Below, piece by piece: positions 34,326 through 41,731 of a DNA stretch of 64,000 bases; within the stretch, counting starts at the first letter, position 1; each line of letters opens with the position of its first letter. The notes beneath the pieces are model-generated. The model was not told the DNA's origin, did no database searches, and was given only the letters and a program-made list of their open reading frames with translations. The DNA lies in the NCBI RefSeq assembly GCF_005403045.1, contig NZ_BJCL01000003.1:124001-188000 (forward strand), given 5' to 3'. This DNA is from Pseudaquabacterium pictum (GTDB lineage: Bacteria; Pseudomonadota; Gammaproteobacteria; Burkholderiales; Burkholderiaceae_C). A program made the position numbers and the translations under genes.

Positions 34326-34865
34326 ATGAGCAAGATCCAACGCATCGCCCCCCTGGTCCGCAAGGCCGTGCTGTCGCTGGCCCTGGTCGCGCCTGCGGCC
34401 TTTGCCGGCCATCTGAACGCGCTGCTGAATGCCGACCTCGACGGGCGCCAGCAGGTCAACACCGCCGGCACCAGCGCCATCGTGGGCGACCCGAACGGTC
34501 GTGGCGAGGTCTACGTCTTCGGCATCGATGCCAACAAGTACACCCTCTGCTACAACCTGCAGGTCAAGCGCATCGGCGAGCTGGATCTGGCGCCGCAGCC
34601 GGGTGTGCGCATGGCGCACATCCACGCCGGCAAGCGCGGCCAGAACGGCCCCGTGGTCGCCAACCTGGCCTGGCCGCAGGGCGGCCAGTCGGCCGACTGC
34701 CTGGACGGCATCAACCAGCGCGCGCGCTTCGCGGCCGACGTGCCCAGCGTGGAAGCCCTGATCGCCGACATCCTGGCCAACCCCGAGAACTACTACGTCA
34801 ACGTGCACAACAGCCAGTACCCGGCGGGCGCCGTGCGTGGCCAGCTGGCCGTGGCTGCCGACTGA
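34326..34865 (+). CDS. Secreted CHRD-domain protein
   Basis: A 179-residue exported protein. The signal peptide spans residues 1-27 ([15 protein letters not shown]). A single CHRD (chordin-like) domain follows: [20 protein letters not shown], then [20 protein letters not shown] and [19 protein letters not shown], the standard alternating beta pattern ending in PAGAVRGQL. The function of bacterial CHRD proteins is unknown; an extracellular or surface role is inferred from export. A 7-bp GC hairpin (34866-34884) lacking a T-run follows the stop codon. Confidence 0.92.
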   Translation: MSKIQRIAPLVRKAVLSLALVAPAAFAGHLNALLNADLDGRQQVNTAGTSAIVGDPNGRGEVYVFGIDANKYTLCYNLQVKRIGELDLAPQPGVRMAHIHAGKRGQNGPVVANLAWPQGGQSADCLDGINQRARFAADVPSVEALIADILANPENYYVNVHNSQYPAGAVRGQLAVAAD

Positions 34866-34893
34866 CCCGGCCTGCGCGGCCGGGCCGCCGCCA

Positions 34894-35322
34894 TCACCGC
34901 TGCAGTTCGACGGTGACGGCAGCCGGCTGCCCGGTCTTGTTGGTCCACATCCAGCAGTAGGCCTCATCGACGGTCACCTGCAGGGTGCCGTCGCCCTGGG
35001 CTCGGCCCTCCCGCTTCTCGGGGTAGGTCACGGCCTTGCCCTCGTGGTAGTGGATGTTGAAGTTCATCGGCGCGCTGGCCTGGAAGCGCCACTGCACCGC
35101 CGAGCCGCGGGGGATCTGCCCGCAGGCCTCGGCGAACTTGCCGGCGGCGACCTCGAACCGGTGCGTGAAGCGGCGCTCCGCGTCGAAGCGGATGTCGACG
35201 ATCTCGGCCTGTGCCGGCAGGCCGAGGCCCATCACGGCCAGGATGGCGGTGGCCCACCAGGGCTGCGGACGGTGGGTGCGGTGGTGAGGCGGTTCGTTGG
35301 GTCGCATGGTGGGGCGTGGCAT
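34894..35322 (-). CDS. Small exported hypothetical protein, GOLD-like C-terminus
   Basis: A 142-residue protein (127 if it starts at ATG 35307). A hydrophobic stretch (WWATAILAVMGLGLPAQAEI) looks like a signal peptide with Ala-x-Ala cleavage. The mature part has alternating beta strands: VQWRFQASAPMNFNIHYHEG and DEAYCWMWTNKTGQPAAVTV. The pattern of an aromatic W-x-F strand, an N-I-H-Y-H strand and a YCW strand resembles GOLD/p24-like beta sandwiches, but I cannot assign a family with confidence. The paired His in IHYH could bind metal. It is convergent with the CHRD gene. Confidence 0.75.
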   Translation of the reverse strand: MPRPTMRPNEPPHHRTHRPQPWWATAILAVMGLGLPAQAEIVDIRFDAERRFTHRFEVAAGKFAEACGQIPRGSAVQWRFQASAPMNFNIHYHEGKAVTYPEKREGRAQGDGTLQVTVDEAYCWMWTNKTGQPAAVTVELQR

Positions 35323-35359
35323 GGTGGTGTGGTTGTACGCCGGATGCCGCCCGCCGGAT

Positions 35360-37300
35360 TCAGCGGTCGACCGCTGCTGCCGGCGGGCTGGACGCCCGGC
35401 TGCGCAGGATGCCCGCAAAGTAGGCCGCCAGGCTGCCGCGGTCGGCCAGGGGCAGCACCAGGGCCACATGCTGGTCGGGCCGCACCACCACCATGCAGCC
35501 CGCGGAACGGTCGATGCCCCGCAGCGCGAAGATGTCGGCCTCCGGGCGCTGGTCGGCGCAGAACACCTTCTCGTAGTCGCGCAGGCCGTAGGCACCCACC
35601 GGCGGCCGCAGCAGCGCCGGCATCGCGTTGAAATCCAGCGCGCGGAAGCCCTGCTGGAACACCGCCCGGGTGTCGATCACCGCGTCGATGTCCTCGCCCG
35701 GCGCGGTGTGGCGGCGCAGGGGTGATGCCGTGTCGTCGGCCAGCCAGGCGCACAGGCTGGCCAGCGTGCCGCCGGCTCGGCCGTCGTCGCCCGCCGGGGC
35801 GAACAGGAACAGCCGGAAGCGCGCATCGGCCTCGATGCAGTGGCCCAGCTGCATCGGCCGGGCGTCGGCCAGCCGCACCACCGGAGCCGAGTGCAGGCGC
35901 ATGCCGATGTCGAAACCGCTGGCCAGATCCTGGTGGGTGGCCACGCCGGTCAGCAGGCCGGGTTCGTAGCGCACGGTCAGGCCACAGGTGAAGGGCAGGT
36001 TCTGGACGAAGGCGCGAGCCACGTCCGGCAGGCCGTCGGTGGACGGTGCAGTGGTGCGGGCACCCACCACCCGCGACCAGGTGTGGTCGAAGTCCACCAG
36101 GGCCTGGGCCGCGGCGCGCCGTTCGCCGGTGTAGGTGTGCAGCAGGCCGGCATCGGCCCGGCCGGTCAGCACCGCGATCAGCTTCCAGCCCAGGTTGAAG
36201 GTGTCGCCCATCGACACGTTCATGCCCTGGCCTGCCTTGGGGCTGTGGGTGTGGCAGGCATCGCCGGCCAGCAGCACCCGCGGCGTGCGGCGGGCCGCCT
36301 GGCCGGCCGGCACATCGTCGAAGGTGTCGGTCAGCCGGTGGCCGATCTCGTAGATCGACCACCAGACCACCTCCTTCACCTCCAGCTGGAAGGGCGCCAG
36401 GATGTGCTGCGCCTTGGCGATGATGTCCGCCGCGGCCAGGCCGCGGTCGGCCACCCGCTCGTGGTCGGCCAGCTGGTCCATCTCCACATACAGGCGAACC
36501 AGGTGGCCGCCCTCGCGCGGCAGCACCATCAGCGTGCCCTGGTCCTGCGAACGCACGAAGCTCTTCATCCGCCAGTCGGGGAAGTCGGTCACCGCCAGCA
36601 GGTCGATCACGCCCCAGGCCTGGTGGGCCGCATCGCCGTGCAGCGCGCCACCGATGGCACTGCGGACGGTCGAGCGGGCACCGTCGCAGCCGATGACGTA
36701 GTTCGCGCGCACGGTGTGGGTCTGGCCGGCGCGCTCCGGCGCGGTGTGGGCCAGGGTGACGGTGACCGGATGGTCGTCGGTGCCGGGGTCGACCGTGAGC
36801 CCCGCCACCTTCAGGCCCAGGTCGGGCACCAGGCGGCTGGGCGACTGGCGCATCTGCGCGAGGAACAGGTCATGCACCCGCGCCTGGTTGATCAGCACAT
36901 GCGGCATCTCCGAGATGCCGTCGGGCACGTCCTGCACCCGGGCCACGCGGTCGAGCTGGCGGTTGTCAGCCCCGGGTGCCCAGAAGGTGGTCTCGTTGAT
37001 CCACACCGCCTCGCGCATCACCTGCTCGGCAAAGCCGAAGGCCTGGAACATCTCCATCGAGCGCACGCTGATGCCGTCGGCCTGGCCCTTCTCCATCGGC
37101 GCCAGCTTGGGCTCGACCAGCATGGTGCGGATCTGCGGGAAGCGGGCCAGCTGCGCCGCCAGGCACAGGCCGGCCGGGCCCGAGCCGGCGATCAGCACAT
37201 CCACCTCGGTGGGCAGCGGGTCGCCCGCGCGGCGGTGGCCGGGGGCGGCGGGCTGCAGGTCGGGGTCGCCGGGCCGGAAGCCGTCGCGGTGGTATTGCAT
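35360..37300 (-). CDS. mobA: FAD-dependent aromatic hydroxylase (3-hydroxybenzoate 4-monooxygenase-like)
   Basis: A 646-residue class A flavoprotein monooxygenase. Rossmann motif VDVLIAGSGPAGLCLAAQLA near the N-terminus, DG motif YVIGCDGARSTVRSAIG, and GD motif LLAGDACHTHSPKAGQGMNV. The thioredoxin-like C-terminal domain of phenol hydroxylase-type enzymes ends the protein (GCMVVVRPDQHVALVLPL). Length and the QYHRDGFRPGDP start match MobA-type enzymes, which hydroxylate 3-hydroxybenzoate to protocatechuate with NADPH and O2. A divergent MarR gene and an AT-rich palindrome in the gap support a mob-like unit. The exact substrate needs testing. Confidence 0.85.
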   Translation of the reverse strand: MQYHRDGFRPGDPDLQPAAPGHRRAGDPLPTEVDVLIAGSGPAGLCLAAQLARFPQIRTMLVEPKLAPMEKGQADGISVRSMEMFQAFGFAEQVMREAVWINETTFWAPGADNRQLDRVARVQDVPDGISEMPHVLINQARVHDLFLAQMRQSPSRLVPDLGLKVAGLTVDPGTDDHPVTVTLAHTAPERAGQTHTVRANYVIGCDGARSTVRSAIGGALHGDAAHQAWGVIDLLAVTDFPDWRMKSFVRSQDQGTLMVLPREGGHLVRLYVEMDQLADHERVADRGLAAADIIAKAQHILAPFQLEVKEVVWWSIYEIGHRLTDTFDDVPAGQAARRTPRVLLAGDACHTHSPKAGQGMNVSMGDTFNLGWKLIAVLTGRADAGLLHTYTGERRAAAQALVDFDHTWSRVVGARTTAPSTDGLPDVARAFVQNLPFTCGLTVRYEPGLLTGVATHQDLASGFDIGMRLHSAPVVRLADARPMQLGHCIEADARFRLFLFAPAGDDGRAGGTLASLCAWLADDTASPLRRHTAPGEDIDAVIDTRAVFQQGFRALDFNAMPALLRPPVGAYGLRDYEKVFCADQRPEADIFALRGIDRSAGCMVVVRPDQHVALVLPLADRGSLAAYFAGILRSRASSPPAAAVDR

Positions 37301-37334
37301 GGTGTCTCCGTGCCGTCGTGGATCAATAGTATGT

Positions 37335-37364
37335 ATGCATATCATATGCATGCAACGCTACACT
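37335..37364. promoter_or_regulatory. Divergent mobA/mobR control region with palindromic operator
   Basis: A perfect inverted repeat ATGCATAT-C-ATATGCAT spans 37335-37351 in an AT-rich island. On the minus strand TTGCAT and TACTAT, spaced 18 nt, flank it and would be the hydroxylase promoter, with the palindrome inside the spacer. On the plus strand TACACT (37359-37364) could be the -10 of the MarR gene. A bound repressor would block both. Confidence 0.75.
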
Positions 37365-37404
37365 GGTCAAGCCCGGATCCGGGCACCCACGGAGACCCGC
37401 AGCG

Positions 37405-37827
37405 ATGCACAGGATCGCGATGGCCGGACACCTGATCCGGCGCCTGCACCAGCAATCGACCCAGACCTTCCAGGCCGGCATGCAGGCCATCGGCGTCGAC
37501 ATGACGTCGGTGCAGTTCGCGGCGCTGGATGCCATCGTCCAGCAGCCGGGCATCGACCAGGCCAGCCTGGCGGCCACCATCAGCTTCGACCGCGCCACCA
37601 TCGGCGGTGTGGTCGACCGGCTGGAGGCCAAGGGCCTGGTGCAGCGGCTGGTCAGCCCCGATGACCGCCGCGCCCGCCTGCTGCATGCCACGCCGGCCGG
37701 GCTGGCGCAGCTGGCCGCCGTGCGGCCGACGGTGGAAGCGCTGCAGGCGCAGATCCTGGCGCCGCTGACCGACGCCGAACAAGCCGCCTTCGCCGCGCTG
37801 GCGCGCAAGGCGCTGGGGCTGGATTGA
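37405..37827 (+). CDS. mobR: MarR-family repressor (MobR-like)
   Basis: A 140-residue winged-helix regulator. GVDMTSVQFAALDAIVQQPG, LAATISFDRATIGGVVDRLE (recognition helix) and GLVQRLVSPDDRRARLLHAT (wing with the D-x-R-A-R motif) follow the MarR plan, with dimerisation helices at both ends. It is divergent from the hydroxybenzoate hydroxylase gene with a palindromic operator between them. By analogy with MobR of Comamonas it should repress the hydroxylase until 3-hydroxybenzoate binds; this is inference from layout. Confidence 0.88.
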   Translation: MHRIAMAGHLIRRLHQQSTQTFQAGMQAIGVDMTSVQFAALDAIVQQPGIDQASLAATISFDRATIGGVVDRLEAKGLVQRLVSPDDRRARLLHATPAGLAQLAAVRPTVEALQAQILAPLTDAEQAAFAALARKALGLD

Positions 37828-37836
37828 CGGCGGCGG

Positions 37837-38817
37837 TCAGGCCGCGGGCGCCTGGCCGGCCAGCAGCGCTTCGATGGTCTCCTGCACCGCCAGCGCCTCG
37901 GCAAAGCCGGGCAGGCTGTGCGGCCGGCCCTCGATCAGCGCCACCCACTGGTCGAGCTGGTCGGCCTGGCCGCGCTGGCGCAGGGCAGCCGGGTCGCCGT
38001 CGCCCAGCCAGCTGCCGTCGGCCTGGCGGCGCTGCAGGCCGAACCAGTCGCGCAGTTCCACCGCGCCGGTGCTGCCCTGCAGCAGGAAGCGGTTGAAGTC
38101 GTCCACCGCGCCGGTCACCGCAGCCTGCACCTGCACCGGCACGCCGCCGGCCTGCAGGGTGGCGGTCAGGGCGCGCTCGGCGCTGCGGCCATCGGCCGGA
38201 TAGTCGGGCGCCGACTGCAGCACCTGGGCCGGCCCCAGCAGCCGCTGCAGCACGAAGATGAAGTGCGACAGCACCTCGCGGGTGAAGCCGCCCTCGGCCC
38301 GCTCGGCCAGCCAGGCGCCGGCCGCCGCCTGCCAGGGCCGCGGCCAGGCGGCGAAGGCCAGCGCGATCTGCACCGCCTGCGGCGTGCCGATGCCGCCCTG
38401 CACCGCCGCCTGCAAAGCGGCCAGGCCGGGCGACGAGGCGAGCGAGAAGTTCACCGCTGCACGGTGGCCTTCGGCCGCGATGCGGGCGATGGTGCGGCGG
38501 GCCGCGTCGAAGTCCACCGTCAGCGGCTTTTCGCAGAACACCGCCAGCCCGGCATCGAAGGCCCGGTTCGACAGCACCATGTGCGGCGCCGGCGGCGTGG
38601 CGATGTACAGCGTGTGCAGGTCGGGGCTGGCGATCAGCGCCTCGGCGCTGTCGGCCGGCTGCAGCGCCGGAAAGGCCGCCAGCGTGCGGGCCAGCGCCGC
38701 GGGGTCGGCGTCCCACACCCGGGCGGCGCGCAGGCGCGGGTGCTGGGCCAGGCGCGCCAGCATGCGCTGGCCCATGACGCCCAGGCCGATGAGTCCGACA
38801 TTCAGGAGATCAGGCAT
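37837..38817 (-). CDS. Gfo/Idh/MocA family oxidoreductase
   Basis: A 326-residue NAD(P)-dependent oxidoreductase. NVGLIGLGVMGQRMLARLAQ is the Rossmann motif. TLYIATPPAPHMVLSNRAFD and VFCEKPLTVDFDAARR, with the catalytic Lys of the EKP motif, are family hallmarks. The C-terminal alpha/beta domain carries GGFTREVLSHFIFVLQRLLG, where the active-site His is expected. Members oxidise sugars, inositols or related hydroxyl compounds; no partner here defines the substrate. The gene ends 10 nt from the convergent MarR gene. Confidence 0.9.
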   Translation of the reverse strand: MPDLLNVGLIGLGVMGQRMLARLAQHPRLRAARVWDADPAALARTLAAFPALQPADSAEALIASPDLHTLYIATPPAPHMVLSNRAFDAGLAVFCEKPLTVDFDAARRTIARIAAEGHRAAVNFSLASSPGLAALQAAVQGGIGTPQAVQIALAFAAWPRPWQAAAGAWLAERAEGGFTREVLSHFIFVLQRLLGPAQVLQSAPDYPADGRSAERALTATLQAGGVPVQVQAAVTGAVDDFNRFLLQGSTGAVELRDWFGLQRRQADGSWLGDGDPAALRQRGQADQLDQWVALIEGRPHSLPGFAEALAVQETIEALLAGQAPAA

Positions 38818-38870
38818 GTGTGGTGTCCGTCGACAAGGCCCGCGAGTCTAGTGGCGGCGGCCCGGGCATG

Positions 38871-38900
38871 AAAAAAGGGCAGGTGCCGAAGCACCTGCCC
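38871..38900 (-). terminator. Intrinsic terminator of the small Lys/Ala-rich protein gene
   Basis: On the minus strand GGGCAGGTGC-TTCG-GCACCTGCCC is followed by TTTTTTC. The 10-bp stem with a stable TTCG loop and six T residues sits 22 nt beyond the stop codon at 38923. Confidence 0.93.
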
Positions 38901-38922
38901 TCTTTGGCGGAAGCCCGAAGAA

Positions 38923-39099
38923 TTACTTCTTGGCTTCTTCCTTCTTGGCGGCCGGCTTGGCGTCCTTCTTGGCGGCGCTGGCGGCGGCGGCGGGGGCGCT
39001 GGCGGCCTTGTCCTTCATCGGGGCGCCACCGGCGTGCGAGGCGGCTTGGGCGCCGAAGGCGAAGGCGGTCAGGATCAGGGCGGTGAAGAGCTTGGTCAT
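38923..39099 (-). CDS. Small exported Ala/Lys-rich protein
   Basis: A 58-residue protein. Residues 1-19 (MTKLFTALILTAFAFGAQA) form a clean signal peptide. The mature ~39 residues are almost wholly Ala, Lys, Pro, Ser, Asp and Glu (for example ASAAKKDAKPAAKKEEAKK) and likely disordered and basic. GAGAGA lies upstream of the ATG and a strong terminator follows, so it is an independent, probably well-expressed gene. Similar short Lys/Ala-rich periplasmic proteins are widespread in Burkholderiales without a known function. Confidence 0.82.
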   Translation of the reverse strand: MTKLFTALILTAFAFGAQAASHAGGAPMKDKAASAPAAAASAAKKDAKPAAKKEEAKK

Positions 39100-39301
39100 G
39101 TTGTCGATCTCTCGGTTGGGACAGTGCTGTGGAATCCGGCACAGGGAAAACCCTGAATGCATCGGACCTTGCCGTGGCTGCCGGAACCATCGCACCGTCA
39201 GCACACCTGTCCACAACGCCGGCCTCGCCAATCGGTTGACACGGTCTGCACCAACCCGCTGGCCGCGCCCAGACCGATAACATGCAGCCGTGACCGGATC
39301 C

Positions 39302-40474
39302 ATGACCGCGCTGTTGGCGCTGCCCCTTGCCCTGCTCTGTGCGCTGCCAGCCCATGCAGCGCCCTTCGTCCCCGCCAGCGATGGCCAGGTGCTGGCCACC
39401 GTGCCCGCCCGCGCCACCGACCCCCGCGCCCGGGAATTGCTGGCCCTGCGCCAGGCCTGGCTGCGGGCGCCGCAGGACCTGGCCACCGCCGTCGCCTATG
39501 CCCGCCGCTGCTTCGAGGAGGTGGCTGCCGAGGGCGATCCGCGCTTCGTCGGCCATGCACAGGCGGCGCTCAAGCCCTGGTTCAGCTTGCCGGATCCGCC
39601 GGTGGCGGTGCGGGTGCTGCGTGCGCAGATCCTGCAGTTCGACCACCAGTTCGCCCCGGCGCTGGCCGACCTGGACGCCGCGCTGCAGGCCGAGCCCGCC
39701 AACGGCGATGCCTGGGCCTGGCGCACCGCCATCCAGCTGGTGCAGGCCGACTACGCCGGCGCGCGCCGCAGCTGCGCCGGCCTGGCCCCACTGGCCGCGC
39801 CGCTGATCGCCACCGCCTGCCGCGCGCAGATCGATGCCGTCACCGGCCAGGCGGGCGATGCGGCGGCAGCGCTGCGCACCGCGCTGGCGCAGCAGCCCGG
39901 TGCCAGTGCCGAGGCGCGGCTGTGGGCCACCACCCGGCTGGCGGAGACCGAGGAGCGCCGTGGCGATTTCGCCGCCGCCGAGGCCGCCTTCCGCGCCGGC
40001 CTCGCGCTGGGCCTGCCCGATGTCTACCTGCAGGCGGCCTATGCCGATTTCCTGCTCGACCGCGGCCGCCCGGCCGAGGTGCTGAGCCTGCTGCAGGACC
40101 GCGGCAAGGCCGACGTGCTGCTGCTGCGCCTGGCACTCGCCGCGCGGGCCACCGGCGATGCCAGCGCTGCCGGCCATGCCCAGGCGCTGGCGGCGCGCTT
40201 TGCCGCCGCCCGCCAGCGCGGCGACACCAGCCACCAGAAGGAGGAATCGCGCTTCGCCCTCGGCGTGCAGCGGGATGCCGCGCGGGCGCTGCAGCTGGCG
40301 CAGCAGAATTTCGCGGTGCAGAAGGAGCCGGCCGATGCCCGCATCCTGCTGGAAGCCGCACTGGCCGCGCGCCAGCCCGCCGCCGCCCAGCCGGCGCTGG
40401 ACTGGATGGCCGCGTCCGGCATCCAGAGCGTGGCGCTGCAGCCGCTGGCCGCGGCGCTGAAGGGGCTGCGTTGA
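39302..40474 (+). CDS. Exported tetratricopeptide-like repeat protein
   Basis: A 390-residue protein. A signal peptide (ALLALPLALLCALPAHAAPF) is followed by Ala-rich helical pairs of TPR type, e.g. QFAPALADLDAALQAEPANG, AEARLWATTRLAETEERRGD and AAEAAFRAGLALGLPDVYLQ. A GTG at 39290 would add four residues. Its stop codon overlaps the TTG start of the HupE-like gene (TTGA), so the two are coupled. It probably acts as a periplasmic assembly or scaffold partner for that membrane protein; this is inferred from linkage only. Confidence 0.82.
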   Translation: MTALLALPLALLCALPAHAAPFVPASDGQVLATVPARATDPRARELLALRQAWLRAPQDLATAVAYARRCFEEVAAEGDPRFVGHAQAALKPWFSLPDPPVAVRVLRAQILQFDHQFAPALADLDAALQAEPANGDAWAWRTAIQLVQADYAGARRSCAGLAPLAAPLIATACRAQIDAVTGQAGDAAAALRTALAQQPGASAEARLWATTRLAETEERRGDFAAAEAAFRAGLALGLPDVYLQAAYADFLLDRGRPAEVLSLLQDRGKADVLLLRLALAARATGDASAAGHAQALAARFAAARQRGDTSHQKEESRFALGVQRDAARALQLAQQNFAVQKEPADARILLEAALAARQPAAAQPALDWMAASGIQSVALQPLAAALKGLR

Positions 40475-41637
40475 ACCGCCGCCTCGCCTGGCTGCCGGCG
40501 CTGTGGCCGGTGTTGTGGCTGCTGCTGGCTGGCGCGCCGGCGCAGGCCCACAAGCCGTCGGACAGCTACCTGACGCTGGCGGCGGACGGCGCAGTGCTGA
40601 CCGGCCGCTGGGACATCGCGCTGCGCGACCTCGACCTCGCGCTGGGCCTGGACGCCGACGGCGACGGCCGCATCACCTGGGGCGAGGTGCGCAGCCGCCA
40701 TGCCGACATCGCCGGCCTGGCGCAGGCCCACCTGGCGCTGCGCGCCGACGGCCAGGCCTGCAGCCTGGTGGTGGGCCCGCAGCAGGTGGACGAGCACACC
40801 GACGGCGCCTACAGCGTGCTGCCGCTCACCGCCACCTGCCCGCGGGCGCCGGTGGTGCTGGACGTCGGCTACAGCCTGTTCGCCGACCTCGACCCGCAGC
40901 ACCGCGGCCTGCTCAACCTGGCGGCCAACGGCGCCACGCGGGCCGCCATCCTGGGGCCGCAGGCGCCGCAGCAGGCCTTCACGCTGGCGCAGGTCAACCG
41001 CTGGCGGCAGTTCATCGACTACGCGGCCGATGGCGTCTGGCACATCTGGATCGGCTTCGACCACATCCTGTTCCTGCTGTCGCTGCTGCTGCCGGCGGTG
41101 GGCACCTGGGCGGCGCGTGGCGTTGGCCACCAGCGCGCGGTGTGGCAGCCGGTGCCGCGGCTGGGCGTGGCGGTGTGGGAGGTGTTGCGCATCGTCACCG
41201 CCTTCACGCTGGCGCACTCGATCACGCTGTCGCTGGCCACGCTGGGCTGGGTGACGCTGCCGTCGCGGCTGGTGGAGGCCACCATCGCCGCCAGCGTGGT
41301 GCTGGCGGCGCTCAACAACGTGTGGCCGTTCTTCCAGGGCCGGCGCTGGGCGGTGGCCTTCGGCTTCGGCCTGGTCCACGGCTTCGGCTTCGCCAGCGTG
41401 CTGGCCGATCTCGGGCTGCCGCGTGAAGCGCTGGCGCTGGCGCTGGTCGGCTTCAACCTGGGCGTGGAGGCGGGGCAGCTGGCCATCGTGGCGGTCTTCC
41501 TGCCGCTGGCCTACCTGCTGCGCCGCAGCCTGTTCTACCGCCGCGTGGTGCTGTGGGGCGGCTCGCTGGCCATCGCCGCGCTGGCGGCGGCCTGGTTCGT
41601 CGAGCGGGCGTTCGACCTGCAGCTGTTGCCGTTCTAG
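40471..41637 (+). CDS. HupE/UreJ_2-family membrane protein with EF-hand-like loop
   Basis: A 388-residue protein starting at TTG 40471, which overlaps the previous stop. A signal peptide ends ...APAQAHKPSDSYL. The extracytoplasmic N-terminal half contains DADGDGRITWGE, a canonical 12-residue EF-hand calcium loop. The C-terminal half has about seven membrane helices with WHIWIGFDHILFLLSLLLPA, TAFTLAHSITLSLATLGWV and AFGFGLVHGFGFASVLADLG, the conserved His-rich motifs of the HupE/UreJ family. Those motifs suggest metal transport, but nickel specificity is not shown because no urease or hydrogenase genes are nearby. Confidence 0.88.
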   Translation: MNRRLAWLPALWPVLWLLLAGAPAQAHKPSDSYLTLAADGAVLTGRWDIALRDLDLALGLDADGDGRITWGEVRSRHADIAGLAQAHLALRADGQACSLVVGPQQVDEHTDGAYSVLPLTATCPRAPVVLDVGYSLFADLDPQHRGLLNLAANGATRAAILGPQAPQQAFTLAQVNRWRQFIDYAADGVWHIWIGFDHILFLLSLLLPAVGTWAARGVGHQRAVWQPVPRLGVAVWEVLRIVTAFTLAHSITLSLATLGWVTLPSRLVEATIAASVVLAALNNVWPFFQGRRWAVAFGFGLVHGFGFASVLADLGLPREALALALVGFNLGVEAGQLAIVAVFLPLAYLLRRSLFYRRVVLWGGSLAIAALAAAWFVERAFDLQLLPF

Positions 41638-41731
41638 GCTCAAGTTCCGCCGCGGGCTGCCGACAAACCGGGTTGCGCCCGGTGGTCGGACGGGCGCATG
41701 CATCCCCCACAAGGGGTTCGACGAGGACAGC

